DNA of 9,876 bases from Candidatus Shapirobacteria bacterium CG09_land_8_20_14_0_10_38_17 (GCA_002774085.1 PEZH01000049.1:1-9876), one strand, 5' to 3'. Positions 1-4,968 are shown, numbered from the stretch's first letter. Numbers and translations are program-made. The notes: generated by a model not told the origin, from the sequence alone.

Positions 1-24
1 GCCAATTATTCCTACGGTTTTCAT
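1..24 (-). CDS. N-terminal fragment of an unidentified protein (runs off the window)
   Basis: The minus strand starts an ATG at 24 and reads MKTVGIIG to the window edge, with an A/T-rich promoter-like stretch upstream (TAAAAT and TATAGA words on the minus strand at about 31-44). A start of the form MKxxGIIG is typical of Rossmann-like dinucleotide-binding enzymes and of the aspartate/glutamate racemase family, but eight residues cannot decide between them. A coincidental short reading frame is possible; the hydrophobic beta-strand pattern ending in Gly is the only support. Confidence 0.4.
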
Positions 25-376
25 AATTCTATCTATATTTTATCAAATCTTTGATTTATGTAAAACAAGCCGCCGGCTTTATCAAATCAGAACAGTGTTA
101 TGGAAAGAAATATCAGCCTTCATTATCCTGAATTCCTTTGTCGTCATTCTGATCCGCCAGTACTATACCTAACAGAGCGTTCTTTTCTTTATCTCCTATT
201 CCTCTTATCCCTCCTATTTCCCCTATTCTTAATCAGAGCAATAAAGAAAATAATACTTTAATCTAATGTAGCGGTTTGATTGTTAGTTAAGATGCGACGA
301 GAAGGTTTATGCTCTTACCAGATTATTGGCTTTCTGGAGAGGTTTCTTGTAAACTCTATATTAAAATAATCTAACT
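25..376. other. Intergenic spacer, no gene seen
   Basis: No convincing reading frame on either strand. It contains a short GC palindrome (AAGCC-GCC-GGCTT, 67-79), the words CGTCATTCTGA (142-152) and GATCCGCCAG (151-160), which recur near 9815 and 4788 and look like scraps of genome-wide repeats, and a strongly pyrimidine-rich stretch (about 172-235) built from degenerate CCTATT/CTTATC words. Just before the Ham1 remnant there is a TATATT word (356-361) that could serve as its -10 box. Confidence 0.6.
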
Positions 377-1131
377 ATGGATATTTTGATTGGCACTAAA
401 AACCAATATAAAGTGACGGAAATGGTATCTTTTTTGGGTAACTTACGGGGGTAAATATTCATTTCTGGAAAGAGCTAAGCCTGGAAGTTAAGGTTGAAGA
501 AGATCAGACCTCTCTTATAGATTCCCACGGGCAAAGCCCGTGGTTCTCGCGTTTCGCCCTGTTCACTCGCTTATAGCGAGTGAACTATTGATATCGGTTT
601 CATCCACGGCTATAAGCCGTGGATTTCACCTATCTTGAAATAAAAAATGCCGAGAAAAAAGCAAGGGAGATATCAAAATTGACCGATTGGTATGTTCTTG
701 CCTCGGATGGAGGTGTTGATATCCCAGGATTAGGAAGAAAGTGGGACATATTAAGAAACCAAAGAATTGTTGGTGAGAACAAAACCGATATAGAGAAAGC
801 GGAGAGGTTACTTAGCCTTATGAAAGGACTGAAAGGAGAAAAGAGAAAGGCTATCTATCGATTAGCATTGGCATTGGCCAAAAATGGTAATCTAATTTGG
901 TCAATAGAACAAATTATCGACAAGGGCTATATTACCGAAAAACTTCCTGACCGAGCGATTCCCGAGTATCGTTGGATGGGTCATCTTTGGTACTATCCCC
1001 AATACCAAAGAGTTTTTAATAAGCTAAACGAAAAGGAGAAAGAAAAGACAAGAAAGCAGGCAGTAGAAATTACCAAGAATTTAAGAATAGCAATTAAAAA
1101 AATCTATCTTTCCGAGGGGGTAGCCTCTTAA
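377..1131 (+). pseudogene. Broken Ham1/RdgB-type nucleoside-triphosphate pyrophosphatase
   Basis: Intact relatives hydrolyse non-canonical purine NTPs (dITP, XTP) to the monophosphate and keep them out of DNA. ATG 377 opens MDILIGTKNQYKV, matching the family's TxNxxK substrate loop, but stops at TAA 452 after 25 residues. One extra G in the run 447-451 restores the frame into VNIHFWKELSLEVKVEEDQ, which fits the next family segment (IEVEEDGTTFEENA-like). A hairpin block (about 517-627) follows, with an in-frame stop at 574-576. From 628 the same frame resumes as NAEKKAREISK, then ASDGGVDIPGLG (the family's ADDSGL region), LALALAKNG, and YPQYQRVFNKLNEKEK, matching the family's C-terminal F-x-P-E-G-Y-x-K-T-F-A-E-L-S-x-E-E-K region. 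An isolated product from GTG 619 would lack the N-terminal substrate loop. The frameshift could be a sequencing error in a homopolymer; the hairpin block cannot. Family call is by motif recall, fairly sure. Confidence 0.78.
517..627 (+). repeat. Three-hairpin repeat element (copy A) inside the Ham1 gene
   Basis: Three perfect hairpins in a row: CCACGGGC-aaa-GCCCGTGG (525-543), GTTCACTCGC-ttata-GCGAGTGAAC (561-585) and ATCCACGGCT-ata-AGCCGTGGAT (602-624). Between them lie CGTTTCGC (550-557) and TTGATATCG (588-596), which recur in the same order at 4873-4896 on the other strand. The block is flanked by a near-identical 9-mer, ACCTCTCTT (508-516) and ACCTATCTT (628-636), exactly 120 bases apart, so the reading frame on each side is the same. 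This resembles REP/BIME-like palindromic elements, or a non-autonomous element with a target duplication. No transposase is present. Confidence 0.75.
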
Positions 1132-1167
1132 AGCTCCGAAGTGGGATAAGAGTTTTATTTTTTCTTT
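1125..1167 (+). terminator. Probable intrinsic terminator after the Ham1 remnant
   Basis: CTCTTA (1125-1130) pairs with TAAGAG (1147-1152), overlapping the TAA stop at 1129-1131, with an inner TCC/GGA pairing. It is followed directly by a T-rich run (TTTTATTTTTTCTTT). The loop is large, so strength is uncertain. The opposing methyltransferase remnant ends at 1155 in the same spot. Confidence 0.5.
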
Positions 1168-1656
1168 ACAATTACCCACCAATGATATTCTTTATCGCCT
1201 GGCTGACCTTCATATTCACTCTCAATGATCTCAAAGTTGGCCCGAGCAATCATCGTTCTGTACCGATTGGAACAAATCCTGTTGTTCTTCTCGAGGAATA
1301 TGAAAAACTGAGTAAAGGGCAATAATTGCGTGGAAGCGCTCGTTATCAAGATGCATCCTTGAAAAATCACCTTCAACAAATTTTGCATCTGGAACATTCT
1401 CTTTTGCTCGCTCGATGTGTTTACGCGTAATGTCAATACCAGTAACTTTAAAACTTTTGCCTATAAGATACTTGTCAAAAGGAATGCCAATCCCACAACC
1501 GAAATCAAGGATTTTAGCGGCCCTTGGAACAAGACCAGCCAGGCGATTCAAGAATTTTTTCTCTATTTTGTTGGGTTGCGAATTTGTTCGAAAGTGGCTG
1601 ACGTAGTCACCCTTTTTATAGCCTTCCTTAACGATTTTGCGAATATCTTTAGTCAT
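1155..1656 (-). pseudogene. Class I SAM-dependent methyltransferase with an internal deletion
   Basis: Reading from ATG 1656 (MTKDIRKIVKEGYKKGDYV) the protein shows a clear SAM-binding motif I, ILDFGCGIG (residues 49-57), then GIDIT (73-77), FVEGDF (93-98) and the acidic-loop strand IIALYSVFHIP (111-121). After LFQS (about residue 131) the frame runs into nonsense and stops at TGA near 1231. A shifted frame resumes at 1253 with MIARANFEIIESEYE...HWWVIVKKK and stops at 1155, which looks like the C-terminal end of the same family. Relatives are usually a little over 200 residues; the joined pieces give about 164. So roughly 45-50 codons covering the post-motif III strands are missing, with a frame change at about 1250-1268. 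An upstream TTG-started extension (to 1731) only translates the palindrome at 1709-1724 and was not used. Substrate unknown. Confidence 0.75.
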
Positions 1657-1700
1657 AAAAATAAAACTTATTTCATCTAACGTTTGCGTATATTTGATGC

Positions 1701-1732
1701 TTTGCAAATCCGCCAGCTGGCGGAGGAGCAAA
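1701..1732. repeat. Palindrome TCCGCCAGCTGGCGGA with outer paired arms
   Basis: A perfect 16-bp palindrome (1709-1724) with outer TTTGC (1701-1705) / GCAAA (1728-1732) pairing. The central 14 bases, CCGCCAGCTGGCGG, recur exactly at 4791-4804, and half of it (GATCCGCCAG) sits at 151-160. It is GC-rich in an AT-rich background, so it is probably a dispersed repeat. It abuts the left boundary of the restriction-modification cassette. Confidence 0.75.
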
Positions 1733-1762
1733 ATATAGTTATAAAAGTTTTGATTGAATTAT
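1730..1762 (+). repeat. Left inverted repeat of the restriction-modification cassette
   Basis: Bases 1730-1762 match the reverse complement of 3253-3285 at 29 of 33 positions by hand alignment, around the core ATAAAAGTTTT. It covers the last eight codons and stop of the methyltransferase gene and begins where the GC palindrome ends. A+T-rich composition lowers the significance, but the match is far beyond what simple A/T bias gives. Confidence 0.6.
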
Positions 1763-2587
1763 ATTTCCATTTCTAAATTTTCCAGTATTTCCATTACTGT
1801 TTTTTCTATCAGCAAATGTTTTTTCTACAATATGCTTAGATATTTCCTCATCTAATTTATTTTTATAATTTAAGTAATTTTTTAACCTATTTTCTGCATC
1901 TTTTGCATATTTCTTTGAAATATCTATACCGATATAATTTGAACCTAATAATTTTGCGGCTAAACAAGTTGTTCCGCTACCAACATAAGGGTCTAAAACT
2001 ATGCCTTTCTTATCATCTAAAATAGAGTAAATTATTCTTGTTGGTAAAACTAACGGAAAAGGCGCTGGATGTTCGTTTTTTCTTTCAGGCGGAAATCGCC
2101 AAATTGATGTTAATAATGCGTGTTTAGATTTTAACTCTTTACCAATTTTATTACCTTCAATTGGCTTGTAAAGCCAATATATTCTTTCGTCAATTTGCCA
2201 GAATCGCCAACCTCTGATGTTTGCGGCAATCATTCTATCCCAAATTATTTCTTGTCTTATGGCCCACTTTGTTTTTTTCAGCCATTCAATCGGATGAAAC
2301 ATTTTTCCTCTTACCCATCTTGTTTTGTGGTTATAAAAAAATGAGCCACCGGGTTTTGTGACTCTAAATATTTCATCTAATACTTTAGTCTGTTCCTCTT
2401 GATATACTTCCTCTGGCACATTGTCGTTGGCGATATTATATTTAACATTCCTTACTAACCATCCCTTGCTTTTTTCGCCCTTATTGTATGGCGGTGATGT
2501 AATTCCCAGGTCGATAAAATTATCGTCAAATTTTTTCAAAGTCTCAAAAGCATCGCCTTGTATTATTTTGTTTATATATTTCTCCAT
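1739..2587 (-). CDS. Beta-class DNA methyltransferase of a Type II restriction-modification system
   Basis: Transfers a methyl group from SAM to an exocyclic amino group of adenine (N6) or cytosine (N4) in a short DNA target, protecting host DNA from the partner nuclease. The 282-aa protein has catalytic motif IV TSPPYN at residues 30-35 near the N-terminus. The SAM-binding motif I, VLDPYVGSGTT (197-207), followed by GSNYIGIDIS, is near the C-terminus; this motif order defines the beta class. SPPY occurs in both N4C and N6A enzymes, so the base is not decided. The start ATG 2587 overlaps the endonuclease stop as TAATG, implying translational coupling. The tail after about residue 240 is low-complexity, rich in Asn and Lys, and its last codons lie in the left inverted repeat. 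The gene is visibly more A/T-rich than lexA, rsmI or gpmI, suggesting horizontal acquisition. The recognition sequence cannot be read from the protein. Confidence 0.92.
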   Translation of the reverse strand: MEKYINKIIQGDAFETLKKFDDNFIDLGITSPPYNKGEKSKGWLVRNVKYNIANDNVPEEVYQEEQTKVLDEIFRVTKPGGSFFYNHKTRWVRGKMFHPIEWLKKTKWAIRQEIIWDRMIAANIRGWRFWQIDERIYWLYKPIEGNKIGKELKSKHALLTSIWRFPPERKNEHPAPFPLVLPTRIIYSILDDKKGIVLDPYVGSGTTCLAAKLLGSNYIGIDISKKYAKDAENRLKNYLNYKNKLDEEISKHIVEKTFADRKNSNGNTGKFRNGNIIQSKLL

Positions 2588-3240
2588 TACTTGTGTTTAA
2601 TTAAAAAAAGATAAAAGTTTTTATTGAAATATTTTATATTTTTCTCAATAGCCTGTTTATTTAAATAAAAAATTTTTATTTTTGAATAATTTCCATAATG
2701 ACTAAAATTAAAAGACGCCATTCTCGTATAAGTGCCGACGGTCCTTTTTTCGGGAAGCTGTTTTTTTAATTGTTGGCAGATAATACTAAAAGGAAATTCC
2801 AGAATGTATTGCAATTCACCATCTATAAATCCACTAGAGAGAATATTCAAATTTTCTTTAGCATCTTTTTTTAATCGTTCAATAGTGTAATCATTAAAAC
2901 CACCCTCGCCATTTAATTTTGGTTTAGTTTTCCTTTGCTCGTAACTGTCAGTTTGAATATTTTTTGGCTTTGCCTCGCAAGCAATCGGTTTTCCGCCGAT
3001 TGTAGAATTTTGCTTGAAACCATTATAACCTAATTTTTTTGGATTGTGCTGATAACCAGAGATAACAACAGTTATAAATTCCCTCAAACTAGAAGAATTT
3101 TTATCATTAATATATGCTGTTAGTAAATCCGTGAGAGACGAAATTAAATTATCTTTTGATTTATTTAGTAGCAGTTCACTCAATTCTTTGTGTGGTTTTG
3201 TCGCATAGTATATAACAATTTGGGCTAAATCTTCGTTCAT
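2587..3240 (-). CDS. Putative Type II restriction endonuclease partnered with the methyltransferase
   Basis: 217 aa with no family I can name with certainty. The role is inferred mainly from position: it lies directly upstream of the DNA methyltransferase, same strand, with a one-base TAATG overlap. In the sequence, GKPIACEAKPKN (residues 83-94) carries an E-x-K (E89, K91) after a hydrophobic strand, as in PD-(D/E)xK nuclease cores. The expected upstream acidic residue is not obvious, since GYNGFKQN (71-78) has Asn where Asp would be usual. Further on, LNGEGGFNDYT (109-119) and SGFIDGELQYILEFPF (136-151) look like conserved structural segments. The C-terminal 40 residues are rich in Lys, Asn and aromatics. 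The start ATG 3240 has no Shine-Dalgarno; upstream A/T-rich DNA offers TATAAT within the right inverted repeat. Endonuclease-first order would need delayed cutting or prior methylation; no controller gene is seen. Confidence 0.7.
   Translation of the reverse strand: MNEDLAQIVIYYATKPHKELSELLLNKSKDNLISSLTDLLTAYINDKNSSSLREFITVVISGYQHNPKKLGYNGFKQNSTIGGKPIACEAKPKNIQTDSYEQRKTKPKLNGEGGFNDYTIERLKKDAKENLNILSSGFIDGELQYILEFPFSIICQQLKKQLPEKRTVGTYTRMASFNFSHYGNYSKIKIFYLNKQAIEKNIKYFNKNFYLFLIKHK
2608..2630 (+). repeat. Internal copy of the cassette repeat core
   Basis: ATAAAAGTTTTTATTGAAAT (2611-2630) matches the left repeat (1741-1760) at 18 of 20 bases, in the same orientation. It lies at the 3' end of the endonuclease gene as the left copy does for the methyltransferase gene, but in a different reading frame. 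The similarity is therefore at DNA level, not protein level. Confidence 0.5.
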
Positions 3241-3252
3241 AATATTTTTGTA

Positions 3253-3285
3253 ATTATTAAATTAAAACTTTTATAATTATATTTT
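3253..3285 (-). repeat. Right inverted repeat of the restriction-modification cassette
   Basis: Reverse complement of 1730-1762 with four mismatches. It lies 12 bases upstream of the endonuclease start and carries TATAAT- and TATAAAA-like words on the minus strand, so it may also hold the operon's promoter. Confidence 0.6.
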
Positions 3286-3406
3286 AACAAATTTTCGCGT
3301 TAGCGAAAAGAAAGAAAAAGCCATATTGCATATAACTGGTTATTATATGAACTCTTTTCTATAATAACCCAGCTTGATTCTACCTTTATTTTATTTTCTT
3401 AATTTT

Positions 3407-3451
3407 TTAATCAATTTGAAGCGCCTTGAAAAATTTTTGTTCTTTGCTCAT
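3407..3451 (-). pseudogene. Possible N-terminal remnant of a larger gene (MSKEQKFFKALQID)
   Basis: ATG 3451 opens a 14-codon frame ending at TAA 3407. The peptide MSKEQKFFKALQ looks like a natural protein N-terminus. I have an uncertain memory of similar starts on large methylase or helicase-type proteins, but I cannot verify it. It lies upstream of the restriction-modification pair on the same strand and could be the stump of a gene replaced by that cassette. With only 14 residues, chance is a serious alternative. Confidence 0.3.
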
Positions 3452-3474
3452 TAATTCTTATTTTACCGCAACCA

Positions 3475-3561
3475 TCATTTTTGCTCAACGACTTCGGAGA
3501 TTTCTTTCCTTTCTTTTAAAACTTTTAGAAGTTGTTTCCTATGTCTTGTGCTTGAGATGGT
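3475..3561 (-). pseudogene. Possible C-terminal remnant of an unidentified protein
   Basis: An open frame bounded by stops, about 28 codons, ends in RHRKQLLKVLKERKEISE followed by VVEQK and TGA (3475-3477). The charged, heptad-like composition looks like a protein tail rather than random spacer, but there is no start codon and no recognisable family. It lies just upstream of the 14-codon remnant on the same strand. Confidence 0.25.
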
Positions 3562-3622
3562 TTACTTTTGAATAGATTGGTTATTTTGAGTTTTTGTGGA
3601 AATGGATTTAGCTTAGCCTTTT

Positions 3623-3652
3623 TTTCAACAGAAGATCAGACTATGCTATACT
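3623..3652 (+). promoter_or_regulatory. Promoter of the small membrane protein gene
   Basis: TTTCAA (3623-3628) and TATACT (3647-3652) are separated by 18 bases, or 17 if TTCAAC is taken as the -35. Transcription would start near 3659, giving a leader of about 17 bases that contains the ribosome-binding site AGGAGGTG. Confidence 0.55.
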
Positions 3653-3675
3653 TTTTTCAGAGAGGAGGTGAAAAT

Positions 3676-3960
3676 ATGGGAGCATTTATGCCGATTCTTT
3701 TAGGAGGCATATTGGGCGGATTATTGCGAGGGGTGATGGGGATCGCCAAGAGCCTGATTACCAAGAAAGAAGAGTCAATTAATTACAGCTATTTCTTTTT
3801 GTCTTTGACGGTTTCCATTGTTATTGGTGTTATCGCCGCCTCTTTATGGCCGGAAGGAGATTTTCGGATTGCCTTGTTGGCTGGTTATGCCGGGGCTGAT
3901 TTTCTTGAAGGCCTATTTAAATTAAAATTTAATCAGAAATTCACTGAGATTAAAGAATGA
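3676..3960 (+). CDS. Small membrane protein of holin-like size, function unknown
   Basis: 94 aa. ATG 3676 was chosen because GAGGAGGTG sits just upstream with good spacing, the only strong Shine-Dalgarno in the window; a longer TTG-started frame from 3568 runs through the promoter. Three hydrophobic segments are visible: residues 4-23, Gly-rich (LLGGILGGLL) and probably membrane-embedded; 37-58 (YFFLSLTVSIVIGVIAASLW); and a weaker one at 63-80 with the motif LLAGYAGADFLEGLF. A Lys-rich patch (KSLITKK) lies between the first two, and the C-terminus is charged. Size and layout resemble phage holins, but no lysis gene, phage gene or toxin partner is nearby, so a holin role is not claimed. It stands alone between the restriction-modification cassette and a convergent unknown gene. 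Confidence 0.75.
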   Translation: MGAFMPILLGGILGGLLRGVMGIAKSLITKKEESINYSYFFLSLTVSIVIGVIAASLWPEGDFRIALLAGYAGADFLEGLFKLKFNQKFTEIKE

Positions 3961-3996
3961 ACTTCTTGATATCATTCTGATTTCTTTATTTATTTG
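3954..3996 (+). terminator. Weak terminator-like hairpin after the small membrane protein gene
   Basis: AGAATGA (3954-3960, including the stop codon) pairs with TCATTCT (3972-3978), followed by the T-rich GATTTCTTTATTTATTTG. The stem is only 7 bp with an 11-base loop. Confidence 0.35.
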
Positions 3997-4050
3997 AAAA
4001 TTGATTCATTGATAATTCATTCGTAAATTGATAATTGGTAGTTGAGAATT
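3997..4050. repeat. Degenerate AAATTGAT-type repeat
   Basis: Words GAAAATTGATTCAT, TGATAATTCATT, GTAAATTGATAATTG follow each other. The 14-mer GAAAATTGATTCAT recurs at the right edge of the window (about 9863-9876). It looks like a decayed dispersed low-complexity repeat. Confidence 0.4.
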
Positions 4051-4060
4051 ATTTTTTGCC

Positions 4061-4444
4061 TCATTTCCTTATCATTATCTTCGTTGATTTCACTCTTTTG
4101 GTATAAGGCTGAAGTTGTTTCTTTAATTTCTGGCTTAGTTTGCCTTCATCATAAGCATTGCCTAATTTGATAATGTCAAAGACGGTTGCCTTATTTAATT
4201 CTCCTGATGCTTTAACAATTTTTTCTACTTCTTTTCTTTGGGGATCGTCCAAAAGGGGAAAACGGGTTTCTAATTGAGTGACAATGATAATTTGAGTTTG
4301 GCCCGACTTTATCCTTTTAGTTTTTTTCTTTTTTGCCTCGGCAATGATTTCTTCTTTGAGACTGTTAAGCGCTTTTTGCGCTTTTTCTTCTTTTTCTTGC
4401 CAATAAAGATATTGGATAGCTAAATCCTGAAGTTTATTGGCCAT
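4061..4444 (-). CDS. Charged 127-aa protein of unknown function
   Basis: Not recognised. ATG 4444 (MANKLQDLAIQYLYW) was chosen over an upstream start because a TGTTATAGT extended -10 box ends six bases before it, so the mRNA would begin at the start codon. Residues 5-40 form a likely amphipathic or coiled-coil helix rich in Lys and Glu, followed by a basic stretch KKKKTKRIKSG (38-48), a beta-like strand QIIIVTQLETRF (51-62), then DDPQRKEVEKIVKASGELNK (66-85) and a basic C-terminus. There is no signal peptide or membrane segment. The helix-basic patch-strand layout would suit nucleic-acid contact, but this is only a guess. It is convergent with the small membrane protein gene and has no operon partner. 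Confidence 0.7.
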   Translation of the reverse strand: MANKLQDLAIQYLYWQEKEEKAQKALNSLKEEIIAEAKKKKTKRIKSGQTQIIIVTQLETRFPLLDDPQRKEVEKIVKASGELNKATVFDIIKLGNAYDEGKLSQKLKKQLQPYTKRVKSTKIMIRK

Positions 4445-4450
4445 GAATCT

Positions 4451-4459
4451 ACTATAACA
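4451..4459 (-). promoter_or_regulatory. Extended -10 promoter (TGTTATAGT) of the 127-aa gene
   Basis: On the minus strand TGT-TATAGT occupies 4459-4451 and the ATG is at 4444, leaving six bases. This predicts a leaderless transcript. No good -35 box is seen, as is common for TGn-extended promoters. Confidence 0.5.
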
Positions 4460-4689
4460 CAAGAAGATAATTATTTTTGACGATATTTAAGTCACCTGGT
4501 GCCTAAAAATATTCCTATTGAGCTTTATTTGGCGTTTACTCAATAATTTTGTATGGGGTTTTGAGAACCTATTTGGACATTTTGGGCGGTTACGCTCCCG
4601 TCAGAGTTTTTTTGGCCGAAGATAACTACTTGGCCTCCTTCTTTTGCTGAAAAATAGCTGAAGAAAATAGCTTATTATCCCTCGCTTAT

Positions 4690-4750
4690 AGGAAATATCT
4701 GTCGATACCTACTAACATGCTATGAAGCATGTTAGTAATAGCATATTTTC
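4690..4750. repeat. Long hairpin, perfect 12-bp stem with outer stem
   Basis: TACTAACATGCT-atga-AGCATGTTAGTA (4710-4737) is a perfect 12-bp stem with a 4-base loop. Outside it, AGGAAATAT (from 4690) can pair with ATATTTTCT with one G-U pair. It is preceded by CTCGCTTATAG (4681-4691), an 11-mer that also occurs in copy A (566-576). Both hairpins have GCTATnAAGC-like tops, so this may be a diverged third member of the family. Confidence 0.5.
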
Positions 4751-4790
4751 TAAAGAAAAACTTACTTTAGATTTATTCCCAGGAAGCGAT

Positions 4791-4855
4791 CCGCCAGCTG
4801 GCGGGCCAGCCTCGCCGGCTAGGCGGGCCAGCCTCGCCGGCTAGGCGGGCCAACC
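4791..4855. repeat. GC-rich palindrome plus 22-bp tandem repeats
   Basis: The palindrome CCGCCAGCTGGCGG (4791-4804) runs into a tandem repeat of period 22 beginning GCGGGCCAGCCTCGCC. There are two full identical units (4801-4822 and 4823-4844) and a partial third from 4845. Each unit contains an imperfect palindrome, CCTcGCCGGCtAGG. It is much more GC-rich than its surroundings. Confidence 0.8.
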
Positions 4856-4945
4856 ACAGGTTGGAGATAGAGCGATATCAATGAACGCGCGAAACGTGAC
4901 ACAAAGCGGAATACAAAACCCCGACCGTAAGGTCGTGGGTTTTTT
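4850..4945 (-). repeat. Repeat element copy B (same family as the block in the Ham1 gene)
   Basis: On the minus strand the order is: hairpin with stem ACCC/GGGT and GACC/GGTC, then CGTTTCGC (4896-4889), GTTC (4886-4883), TTGATATCG (4881-4873), then hairpin CCAACC/GGTTGG (4864-4850). Copy A has the same conserved words in the same order between hairpins of different sequence, but carries an extra hairpin built on GTTCA. The conserved core and variable paired arms suggest selection on structure. Confidence 0.55.
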
Positions 4946-4946
4946 A
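4914..4946 (-). terminator. Intrinsic terminator of the 77-aa gene, possibly bidirectional
   Basis: Stem ACCC-C-GACC / GGTC-G-(T)-GGGT with a GTAA loop (4918-4940), one bulge, T-run TTTTTT on the plus strand and TTTTG on the minus strand. It starts 23 bases after the stop of the minus-strand 77-aa gene, so it most likely ends that transcript. It coincides with one hairpin of repeat copy B. Confidence 0.65.
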
Positions 4947-4968
4947 TTTGAAGGATCCTAAAATTTCT

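Larger units (their letters stand above)
3241..3675. other. Spacer with hairpins and small coding-like remnants
   Basis: No full gene. Contents: the right inverted repeat (3253-3285); hairpin TTTTCGC-gtta-GCGAAAA (3292-3309); a 10-bp stem GGTTATTATA/TATAATAACC (3338-3347 with 3360-3369), extendable past a bulge to CTGG/CCAG; two minus-strand coding-like scraps (3407-3451 and 3475-3561); and the promoter of the small membrane protein gene (3623-3652). Confidence 0.6.
4445..4968. other. Hairpin-rich spacer without genes
   Basis: About 520 bases with no plausible gene. From left: the promoter of the 127-aa gene; GGCC-g-AAG / CTTGGCC stem (4614-4635); a long hairpin at 4690-4750; the CCGCCAGCTGGCGG palindrome (4791-4804); 22-bp GC-rich tandem repeats (4801-4855); CCAACC-aca-GGTTGG (4850-4864); repeat copy B core (4873-4896); and a terminator (4914-4946). 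Several of these are listed separately. Confidence 0.65.

Noticed and set aside
619..1131. A free-standing gene starting at GTG 619
   Set aside because: The GTG lies in the arm of a hairpin with no ribosome-binding site, and the product would lack the N-terminal substrate loop of Ham1 proteins; it reads better as the rest of a broken gene.
1415..1680. Two plus-strand open frames (1415-1606 and 1417-1680)
   Set aside because: They lie antisense to the methyltransferase remnant, lack a recognisable family and have no promoter or ribosome-binding site; they are shadows.
1657..1731. N-terminal extension of the methyltransferase from a TTG at 1731
   Set aside because: The extra 25 residues only translate the GC palindrome and A/T spacer; MTKDIRK at 1656 fits the family start.
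4801..4855. CRISPR array
   Set aside because: The 22-bp units are directly adjacent with no spacers, there are only two and a part, and no cas gene is present.
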